From Lumbricus rubellus (taxonomy: Eukaryota > Annelida > Clitellata > Crassiclitellata > Lumbricidae): a stretch of 64,000 nucleotides of DNA. The position numbers were made by a program, and so were the translations under genes. The stretch is taken from the NCBI GenBank assembly GCA_945859605.1, contig OX243825.1, forward strand, positions 23,365,054 through 23,429,053, written 5' to 3'. Positions 11,001 through 20,274 of the stretch are shown here, piece by piece. The notes beneath the pieces were generated by a model, which was not told the origin of the DNA, did no database searches, and saw only the letters and a program-made list of their open reading frames with translations. Position 1 is the stretch's first letter. Every line of letters begins with the position of its first letter.

Positions 11001-11154
11001 CGGCCATCTCAGCTGATTGCATTTCGTCCAAGACCAAGTTTCAGACGATTTATCTCCAGTGTCGCTTTAGTCCGTTTCGTCCGCTAAATCGGGGACAACT
11101 TTTAGCACTGCGGCACATACCACAGGCAGAGGTGTAGGTAAAACAACGATGGGT

Positions 11155-11340
11155 AGAGAGACAGAGACAGACAGACAGACAAACAGATAGACAGACAGAC
11201 AGATAAAATCACTGGCAGACAGTCAGATGGACATACATGTATAATATGTAAACAGATAGACAGACAGCTAACCATGCAGACGAACGCGTACTGAAGACAT
11301 ACATAGAGAAGGTATACAAACAAGACGTGCATCGATATGT

Positions 11341-11371
<31 letters not shown>

Positions 11372-11375
11372 TAGA
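11155..11375. repeat. (AGAC)n-rich microsatellite region
   Basis: Interrupted AGAC/GATA tetranucleotides at 11155-11215 and AGAC units at 11339-11375. Confidence 0.85.
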
Positions 11376-11735
11376 CCTACATATAGACAGATAAGACAGG
11401 CAGATCTTATGCATACAGTTTTTTTGAAAGCTTAAATTTATGCAAACTCTCCTTTCGCCTGTAATCTCTGGATGCCAACCGATCATAAAAAGCGAAAATT
11501 TAATGGCAGCTTCTCTACGCAAAGGCATTATCTCTTAATGAGAAAATAGGCCTGTAGTTTGCGAATGATGTCTCTGAGGTTTAGGTTCCAACTTTTTCAT
11601 CTAAATACTCTTTGGCGAATTGACGAATGAAATCAGAAAACGATTTTCCCTAAAAAAAACTTTTGACTCCTATTCCCAAAGTCCAGACTGCAGTCAATGA
11701 TTCTTTAACTGCGCGTTTTGTGTGATTTCCAGAGC

Positions 11736-13658
11736 ATGGCTGTGTCTCTGTGCGGCGGCTCTCTGTCTCCCGTCGAATGTCAATCTCCTCCTTTGCCAAA
11801 ACTCTACAAAGCTGTGGAGAACTTCATGCCGACCCACGACGGAGAGTTGGGTCTGAGATTGGGCGATGTGGTCAGTTCCGTCAAGGAGCTTGGCAACGGT
11901 TGGTCGTTGGGAAGAAACGATAGCGGTGCAGACGACATCAGGGTTGGGATCTTTCCATCACGCTGCGTCCGTCCTCTTCCCACTTTCGTCGCTATACCAA
12001 AGGTTCCATCGTCGGCCACTCACTGCAGGGGAGACGCTAGGAACGGACAACAGACGAGGAAAGGTAATGGAAGAAGGACGCTGAAGGAGATTAACGAGTT
12101 GGACGTACATTTGAATCATCTAAGCGTCTTCAGTGAAGCTGAGAAGTTTGCAGATCATGAGAACGAAGAATTGGAACACAACGCTGCTGCAGTAACTGAA
12201 CAGACACGATCAAAAGCTGTGTCACCGATTATAACCAAGCGACTTCTTCCGTCACAGAACAGGGATCCAGTGAAGAACAGGGATCCAGTGAAGAACAGTT
12301 ACAGCGTGACTGAACCAAATTCCGTCATTTCAACACCAAAGCGCGGCAGACCCCCGTTCGTTCACGGACAGAAACCTCACATGGTAGTGAAACCAAATCG
12401 AGAGAAGATCTTCGACGAAAGCTTTGAACGAATCGACGACGTGCCCCTCACCACCACGAACACCACGAACACCACCACCGGTCAAGATGATGATGATGAC
12501 GACGACGAAGCGTCCAACTACCAGCGTCTGAACAATTCCTGGCGAGACCCGGGAGACGAGCTCTTCCTCCTCCCTGACCTCAGCCAGAGACTGGCCAACG
12601 CCGGTCTGTCGAACGGGAGAAGTCTCAGTCTCCTCGATATGCCTTCCAGGTGTGAGGGCGGCGGCGACTCTCCTGGAACGCCTTCGCCCCCGCTTGCCCT
12701 GCTTCCAAGCGGCGGTGGTGGTGGTGGTGGTGGTGCAATGCCTCCGTCGGTGACACTGATGGACCTGGACAGTTCCTCCCAACACCACCACCACCACCAA
12801 CACCACCAGCAGGGCTACTACTCCATCGACCAGTCTCCTACGACCACCGCAGCACCAGCATCGGGCGCGGCGACCCCGATGCGCCGCTTCGGTCGAGCGC
12901 CTCCAACAGAGACGAAACGGTTCTGCGTCGACTACCGAGCGCTGACTGCTGCTGCGGCGGTGGCGGGGGCCATGACCGCCTCATCATCCTCAGCCGTTGA
13001 TCTATCCTCATCCAACCCAACGGGTGTCAGACAACACAAAGCACAGATGCTTAAGCCACGTTGCTGCAACCAACGAGTGGCCGACTCCAACGCACAGCAC
13101 GTCTACTACTCCGACAACAACACCACGAACAACACCATTCACAGCAAATCGTGTCGTCTGGTCGCATGCGTTTGCACCGGTCTAACCATCGGAGTTGTCG
13201 TCTTCCTCTGGATGTTCTACCACATGGATTACAACTACACTGCGTCGGCCATCTTCGCCGTCGTCCTAGCCGTCCTCCTCTGTCTCCTGCTGTCCCTCTC
13301 ACGCATGGTCCGCTGTGTGGCAGCCCTTCTCCTTCCGTCTCTGTGCACCGCAAGGGGACGCGCCGCCTTCACTGTCTTCCTCTTCGGCTTCCTGCTCAGT
13401 GGTCCTGTGGGCAATATCTACGTGAACATGGCTGAGATCTCGCGATCGATGAGCTGCAGTGCTGAACAATCCTATCGTCAGACGATTCTTCTTCTTGAAC
13501 CTTTCGATGCAATGATGGATCAGCTGAACAGGACGATCGTTAGTCTCCAGGATGCGGCGCACAACGTCAGCAGAGGACTCGAACCATTGGATCGCGGTCT
13601 GGAAAGGGTGGAGCTCGATGTGAACAACGGAAACGTACAGCTCTACGGAACGAGAAAG
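11736..13658 (+). CDS. DCST1: DCST1-like gene, coding exon 1
   Basis: 641 codons, ending in phase 0 at AAG|GTGAGG. A splice acceptor (TGTGATTTCCAG, ending at 11732) lies just before the first ATG, so an upstream non-coding exon is likely. The SH3 domain reads LYKAVENF (ALYDY position), DGELGLRLGDVV, GNGW and VGIFPSRCVRPL. The first ALYDY tyrosine position holds E28 and the terminal tyrosine position holds C77, so ligand binding may be weakened or changed. A GATCCAGTGAAGAACAGG-type repeat at about 12257-12300 gives tandem NRDPVK. The DC-STAMP part starts near residue 473 and contains the family-typical block SGPVGNIYVNM after the third hydrophobic segment. Confidence 0.88.
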
Positions 13659-16600
13659 GTGAGGGTGAGGGTGGAGCAAATAATTATAGCTGGAAATGAG
13701 ACCAATTAAAATCGTTCATAGAAAGTCGTTTGTTGCTTTTATTCCCGTGGTTGGATTATGATAAAGTCCGTGAAAGCAGACATTCGGAGTGTAGTAGCAG
13801 AAACAGAATGTACATTGTATAGTGACGCCAGCTGTACAACAAACGATATACGAATTAATGGTTTGATGAAGAATTTGTCATTTGAATAATATTATATCAT
13901 ATCATATCAGTAATAGTGTGTCAAAATATTAATAAGATAATTGACATACTGTTGCCTCTTTTCGTATCATTATTTATCTTACTAGTGCTCTGCCATCGCA
14001 ATTATTTGGTTGCGGTGTTCCATCTAGATTTGTCTCTTTCTCAAATACCTAAACGAATAGGCCCTAATTATAACGAAATTCAATATACTAACTGATTACC
14101 CTTAAATTTCGATTTAATGTGATTGATCCTCTCCGGACCATATTTCAACAACAATTATTTTATGCCTAATAATTATATTTATCATGCGCAGTTGCAAGGA
14201 TTCTGATGCCCACTAATGCTTCTCAGTTTGTGTGTGGGGTCTCGTTGTGTTAAATGAGCAGACGTGTAAGAATCTGGTCGACCGGGCCTTCAATTCATGC
14301 GACGTTGGGATGAAGCGAGCGCAGAGCCAGTGTCTTGGTGTGATGGGAGCGTTGGGCAACGTCTACCACCATGCGAAGGATGTGCTCGATAAGATCAATC
14401 CAGACAGATGGGGATCAAAACAAACTCTACTGCTCAAGAAGAGACAGGCCACGACAGCTGATGAAAGGTAGCCGATTGACATAACATAACATGATATGGT
14501 ATATGCATATCATATCATAGTATCGCGAAACATGTAGAAGGAAGAAGAAATGAGGAAGAGGAGGGGAATGGAAGGAGGAGGATAAGGGAAAAGAAGTAGT
14601 AGAGGAGGAGGAAAAGATCCTTGAGATGTTGCGATATCTCTACAAAATAAACACAATGCGAAAGCTTACATACTTATCGAAAGCCTTGTTTCTTTCGTAA
14701 TAATCTGACCTCAATTATAGCCTGCCCTAAAAGTTGGGAAGCATTAAGGATAGGCGCCAGCGTTTATTGCATTGCATTGGATAAGACTATGGAATGCAAA
14801 TTGACCTTAAATTAAACTTTTATTTAATTGGCCTTAAAATAAACTTTGCTCTGTTTGAGTGCAATTTACTTAATCGATTTGGATCTCATAGCAATAGCCT
14901 GATTGTTTGCGCAATGGATTAAATCATAGGCACGTGATGCAATATAAGCTCAGTTGATTTACAATGTTTGCTTTTATGTGCACTTGTTATAGGGCCCCTT
15001 CAAACTCTTTCTACTCAGAGGCGCTCCCGAATGCAGAGCGGACCCTGCATCGGAGTTTCACGTTGAAGCGCTGAGCAATTGTGAGTGAAGGACTTGCCCA
15101 AATTCCTTACGCGGCGAGGTGGATTCGAACCTTGAACGAATGATAGTACAAAAGTATGGTAAACAAACTCTGTATATTCGTCTCACATAGCCTACATGTA
15201 GGCTATTTGCGACGGTCACTAATTTGGATTGACATTAGCTGGACGGCGTATCCTGACAAGTAAACAAATTTCTAAGAGCTTTAAAAGGATCCACGATGTT
15301 TTTCTTCATGCACAAATTCTGATGGTAAATATTGCCCACTTATAATTTCATGATGTGCTGGTTTTATGATGTGGCATAAATTATTATGCGAACAGCAGCA
15401 GTGGAGCAACGGAGACGACGATCAATCTGGAGAAGGACAACAGCAACATCTGTGAACCACTAGACACGATTCTCGTCTGCCACAGTCTCAACGATAGCGA
15501 CACTTTGTGTCAACCGTCGAAGTGGGCAGGCGAGGCGATTCACGAGGCGATCAACGCCACGCAGACGGCCATGCGATCCCTCCACGGCGCACTCCGCTTC
15601 TACGTCAACTCCGAACCATACAACCGAACGCGGGTCAACGCCACGAAGGTCGTCTTCCAGATCCGCCAAAGGGTCCAGGAGGAGTTCGCGTACAGGACGT
15701 CGATGTTCCATCTGGTCGTCGATGTTCTCAAGAAGCTGGTTCCGGTGTCGCTCGTCTGGCTCGTGTCCGCCTCCTATCTTCATCTCAAATACTACATGTG
15801 TCAGGATGCATACGACAACACGTACGTCGGCGACAGAATGGTGGAGCTGGACCAGAAGCGAATGGAGGTGACGGGAGAGTGTCTGCTGCCGCTGAAGAAG
15901 TACGAGCGACGATACCTCATCGATACCATCTCATCGCAGCTGTCCTCCGAGGAAGAGACCCTCTGTCGAGCTGGGCTCTGCGTGGTCACACTCAGCGTCA
16001 TCATCTCACTCACCTGCTATCTGTTCGACTACGTCCTCTTCTGGGTTCTGTCCGTCGTCCAGAGGAACGGAAGGTATGACCTTGACGTGACCGCCAGCGA
16101 TTCCCTCGACCTCGTCGTCACCGGTGATGGGATCATCGCAGAACTGCTCGACATCTTCCTGAAGGGTTTCCACCCTGGACGCTGGACGTCCTTCCAATCG
16201 GACGCCAACGCATGTCTCCCATCTCCGCGATCTCCATCCATCGCTAACCTCATCGTCGTCATCGTCCTTCACTTGTCCTTCAGTCTGCTCGTTCTGCTCA
16301 AGGCCTACGTCTTCCGACTGCGCAACCGACTCACCGGTCTCTTCTACCCAGAGAGGGAGAAGGCTCGCATCGTCCATCTCTACAGCATCATCCTCAACCA
16401 ACGCCGACGACTGTCAACCGTGCTCCAGCAGACCGTCAGAGCTCAGTACCAGCAGCAGCAGCTGAGAGAGGCTCTCAGCCTCCGCAGCCAGATGAAGATG
16501 AGATGCCGAGGAGGCAGAGGAGGAGGAGGAGGAGCACCGACATCTCTCCACAGACAGACGAGATGTCTCGCATGCGGATGCGCAGAAGATCCGAACTTCC

Positions 16601-16818
16601 ACGACTGTGAGACAGACCGATGCCGTGGCCTCTACTGCCGCGATTGCTACGATGATCTTGAGAGAACATGTCCTCTGTGTCTCTACGGAGGAGGAGGAGG
16701 AGGAGGAGGAGGAGGAGGAGGAGGAGGAGGAGGAGATTACGTTGAGGATGAGGAGACTGAGTACACTTGTGAGGACGGACTGCGCACCTACTGCGTTGCC
16801 AGTAAACTCTATCTGTGA
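11736..16818 (+). CDS. DCST1: SH3-DC-STAMP-RING membrane protein (DCST1-like)
   Basis: Gene span of a three-exon gene: 11736-13658, 14262-14467, 15399-16818; 3549 coding bases, 1182 residues. Donors GTGAGG and GTAGCC; phases match (0, then 2). Seen in order: SH3 domain about residues 22-81; low-complexity linker with Asp, Gly and His runs; hydrophobic segments at about 475-495, 503-521 and 543-563; an extracellular-type stretch with N-glycosylation sequons and scattered Cys; three more hydrophobic segments at about 818-840, 901-930 and 991-1013; a C4C4 RING-like motif C1099-x2-C...C1134-x2-C1137; then a run of about 17 Gly. The family (DCST1/2, Drosophila sneaky, C. elegans SPE-42/49) acts in sperm membranes in fertilisation, and human DCST1 is also described as an E3 ligase. 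Family members are usually about 700-770 residues; the extra length is the N-terminal SH3 and linker. DCST1 versus DCST2 orthology is not settled here. Confidence 0.85.
13659..14261 (+). other. Intron 1 of DCST1-like gene
   Basis: Starts GTGAGG and ends AAATGAGCAG. An alternative acceptor at 14225-14226 would put exon 2 out of phase and meet a stop, so 14261 is chosen. Confidence 0.7.
14262..14467 (+). CDS. DCST1: DCST1-like gene, coding exon 2
   Basis: 206 bases, starting at a codon boundary (TCKNLVDRAF) and ending after two bases of a codon (GATGAAAG|GTAGCC). It supplies three Cys to the extracellular part. This frame is closed upstream by a stop at 14214-14216, which with the phase requirement fixes the acceptor. 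Confidence 0.75.
14468..15398 (+). other. Intron 2 of DCST1-like gene
   Basis: Starts GTAGCC and ends in a CAGCAGCAG acceptor cluster (15394-15401). Three tandem NAGNAG acceptors are all phase-compatible and would differ by one codon each. The intron carries a SINE fragment. Confidence 0.7.
14976..15139 (-). mobile_element. SINE fragment (tail and core, tRNA head missing)
   Basis: Reads the shared tail GGGGCCCTATAACAAGTGCA and body on the minus strand. It is closely similar to 29571-29770 but stops before the tRNA-like head. It lies within intron 2 of the DCST1-like gene. Confidence 0.8.
15399..16818 (+). CDS. DCST1: DCST1-like gene, coding exon 3
   Basis: Terminal coding exon with a stop at 16816-16818. 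It holds the last extracellular sequons (NAT, NRT, NAT), three hydrophobic segments, the cytoplasmic tail with Gln/Arg-rich region, and the C4C4 motif (cysteines in RCLACGC, DC, RC, YCRDC, RTCPLC). A GGA repeat at 16686-16735 encodes about 17 Gly and is likely length-polymorphic. The acceptor may be 15396, 15399 or 15402. Confidence 0.88.
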
Positions 16819-19303
16819 CCTGTGACGTCTAATATTATTGAAATGAATTCTATTGAATTGCTTCTAGGCACAAAATCAAATCACGGAACAAAAGGTTAAA
16901 TTATGATGCAATTAATGCAATTAAACCGTATTGTTCACGACTGCATCTTGCGAAAACAGTATAAATAATTTGAATATAATTTATAATAATAATTATACCT
17001 CTTGTGAGTTTTGTTGCTAATTTTACGATTAGTTATATTGGAGTACATCATTCCGATACACAGGACCAGTTTCGACGTCAGTCATGTTTATCAATTTATT
17101 CGATGGACTTCGAATTGTGACCGCTTCTCTTTGTTCTGCGATTTTTGGCGTCACTCTCTTCGTTTATAAATCAGCAAGTTGTTGCTCTGACACTAGCTCT
17201 AGACTATTATGACGACATCTCCTTGGTCTACAACACTATTGCTACGTCGTTAGGCTACGGTGCTACCCATGTATGTATAGCGTTGCGTTGTTAGGATAAT
17301 GGCTAATTCCGAATCCTGACGACCACTTTATTCTACAAATACGCCTACTTTTGGTTCATAGAAAACGTTGTTGACTTTCTGTTCAATGATGGCTTTGGGA
17401 CTCGAACTCTTTACTAATTGTGAGGACACAGTATCTTTGCTGCAAAAAATTACTTATACAGCGGATAAAAGACTCGGGGGTCGCATGCTGCGCAGCGTTC
17501 AGCGTACACGATAAAACTTGTGTCGTCATTTTATAATACTTCGAGTCCGGTCAGGCGAGGTGGCAAGCGTTGAAATAAGCAAGAAAATAGGTTTCACTAG
17601 AATTTCTGGCTGATTTTCAGACGAATTCGCCTGACAATGCAAGTGAGAGTTTTTGTGAATAATTAAATCTCTTGTGAGTTTTGTTGCTAATTTTACGATT
17701 AGGCTTAACAAATAGCAATAATAAACTATTGAAATTTGTTTCTTTTGCAATGTGTAGGGCCCTAAGGCGCGGGACCCCTGTTCTGCCAAACATGTTGAAC
17801 ATGCGCTCGGTTTTATGTAGCGCCGTTTCCCTCAACTGTGTTCCTCAACAGCATGGACTATCTTGATTGTGATGCCGATAGTAGACCCCTATTTTAGTTT
17901 GATCTATTAATCCATTAAAAAATCCATCAATGTCCCTTTCCATATGAATTTAAAATTTTAAACGATAGAAAGAAAAATACAGGTGAAATATGCAGAGTTG
18001 TTGATCTCATTTTACTGACAATAATGATTATATGAATAATAATATTAATATATAATACAATTTAATATAATATATGAATAGTAATATTCTACGTTATACA
18101 TGTATGATGTCTCAGTCAATTTTTCCATGCATGTAGGCTATACATTATAACACAGCACTGGGCACGACGTTAAACTGCATCCATCCTCCGCCACAGGGAA
18201 CCAACAACGTCCCTGTGCCGGTCCTAAGTCCAGACAAAGGAGGAAGGTTTGCCAGATGGGTGGCGATACACTGGCAGTAAAAGACCAAGACGATTGAAAT
18301 CCGCAAAAACCACGACACAAGTGACAGAGCGACCCAGATGCTTCAAGGTGTCATGATGTGGAGCATACATGCACAGGCCGGTTAGGACAGACCGGTGGAG
18401 AGAGTCGAAGGAGAGAGCGTGCATGGGACACATACGGGCATTGTCCCAGGTTGTCCTTCATGCCTCTCTCCCAATATTCTCTTCAATCGGACAAGGTGGT
18501 CTAGCGGCTCCAAGATGTTAATGGTATGGAGCAGACCTGCTGACCGGACCGCGGTTAAAGCTGGGCAACATGGCGCGAGACAGACTCAGACAGAGAGTAG
18601 CGTCGGACTCCTACGGGCATTGAGCCCTATGATATTGATGATGATGATGACTGCTAAATAACTTTTGCACTTATCTTCTCTTATACATTCACAAAGACAG
18701 GACACAGCGTTGATAAGGAAATTGATCGGTTCTTAACGATTAAGGCACTCGAGAAAACAAAGATATTATTTTCGACAGCGCAACAGATTCACAATCATGA
18801 CGATACTTCCGGTATACCGTACAATAACGCATGTCATAATAATTATACGGTTGCTATGGAAACTCTTTCCGTGCAGATTCGTTTGTGGCAGTCTGTAATG
18901 AAAGAAAGTTATGCCGTTGAGTCGATCGTAAGAACGGCGATGAACTGTTTAAGCATCTGCGAAATTCACTCCTTTGATGGTTGACCAGTTCGAAACAGTA
19001 GGAGGAGGAGGACACAAACCCTAACGGTCCGTTGGTTCTCTTATAATGTAGGCCTATCAACAGACGTTCAGCATGCACACAGAAAGTAATTCACCCAAGG
19101 TATGATCAGCATAAGTTACGCTTCACATGGTAACAACAGTTACTAGGCATGTTCATTGTACAAGCATGGTATGCATTATGCAAACATGGATGAATGCAAC
19201 TGTACGTGTCTGCCTGTCCGTTCAGCTATCCGCCTGCATGCATTTACATTTATGTACATTGTAAATATGTGAATCGCATGCATGTACCCGGGTATGCATC
19301 TTC
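16819..19303. other. Intergenic DNA
   Basis: AT-rich spacer. It contains a perfect 34-bp direct repeat (16999-17032 and 17669-17702). A block of higher GC at about 18150-18650 ends in GATGATGATGATGA; this could be an old retroelement 3' end, but I cannot classify it. Confidence 0.5.
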
Positions 19304-19520
19304 TAGGGCGCGGTGGTGTAAAGGTATGTTCGGTGCCTAGAAACCGGAAGGTTACAAATTCGAATTCACCTCAAGCCGTCGCCGCGTAGGGACCCTTATA
19401 GCAAGTTCTTCACTCGCAATTGCTCATGCGCTTTGGCGTGATACTCCGATTCAGTGTGAATACGCTACATAGTAAGGAGCGCCTCTGAGTAGCGATTCCG
19501 TTGGCGTTCGTGTGCCAGGA
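19304..19520 (+). mobile_element. tRNA-derived SINE
   Basis: Starts GGGCGCGGTGGTGTAAAGGT, which resembles a tRNA A-box region, then a B-box-like region (GGTTACAAATTCGAA). The body resembles 33003, 62891 and 29571 in opposite orientation. It ends around GGAGCGCCTCTGAGTAG, lacking the final tail. Confidence 0.75.
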
Positions 19521-19867
19521 CCATCATTTTGAAGTTGGGAGCACAGAAATAAAAGGTGTGCGTCTATGGACGCATTTCAGCTGTGAATGGACGCATAAAA
19601 TAATGAATTAAGGATGATACCAAAAATTTAAAAAATACAGTGGAATCAGACTGCAGTCCGGACATGTAGCACGGTTTCAGTTAGGCCTAGTGTATTGCGT
19701 ACACTGACCTATTATAGATACACGGTACACCACAGTATAAATAAAAAATATATTGCTATTTATACTGTGGACCTACTTTGGTGAATAAATAAATAAATAT
19801 ATAAATATATGCAATGACTTATTTAAGAATATTTAATTTCTTTGTTGGTGAGCATCCTTCAAATCTT

Positions 19868-19935
19868 TTTGAGCTCGCTGGAGTCGGGAACGCCTCTGAG
19901 CAGTTTTCTTGAAGGGGCGCTATAAAAATTTCCGA
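19868..19935 (+). repeat. LINE/SINE shared 3'-tail remnant
   Basis: GGGAACGCCTCTGAGCAG ... GAAGGGGCGCTATAAAAA matches the shared 3' tail of local SINEs and L2-like LINEs. Confidence 0.6.
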
Positions 19936-20274
19936 ACGAATTAATGCACATTATGCAGCATATAAGAAGTTAGGAATTGTTTACTATGGTCGTATGGGAC
20001 TCCAAAAATGGAAGTGTGTGTGGGGGTCCATAATTCTTATCCATTTGGTTTGGACTCCAATTTTTTATGCGATGCGACCATGACTCTAAGAATTCATACG
20101 TTAACGGAATCACTGCGTTTGAATAAGTTCTTGAGATGGCGATACAACAAGTGTTCATTACACCCTATAATGCTTAGGGTATAAAATTATAGTAGGTCTA
20201 CCTCAAAAATTAAGGCTATTTTGTGACAGAGGCGCAGAATAACTCAAGAACCAGAATGGCTGGAGTCAGAAGAG

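Noticed and set aside
14232..14261. Upstream extension of DCST-like exon 2 (VWGLVVLNEQ)
   Set aside because: The only acceptor giving this extension (14226) does not match the phase of exon 1 and leads to a stop in the required phase.
18490..18560. GGTGGTCTAGCGGC as a tRNA gene
   Set aside because: A weak A-box-like word only; no B box or acceptor stem found.
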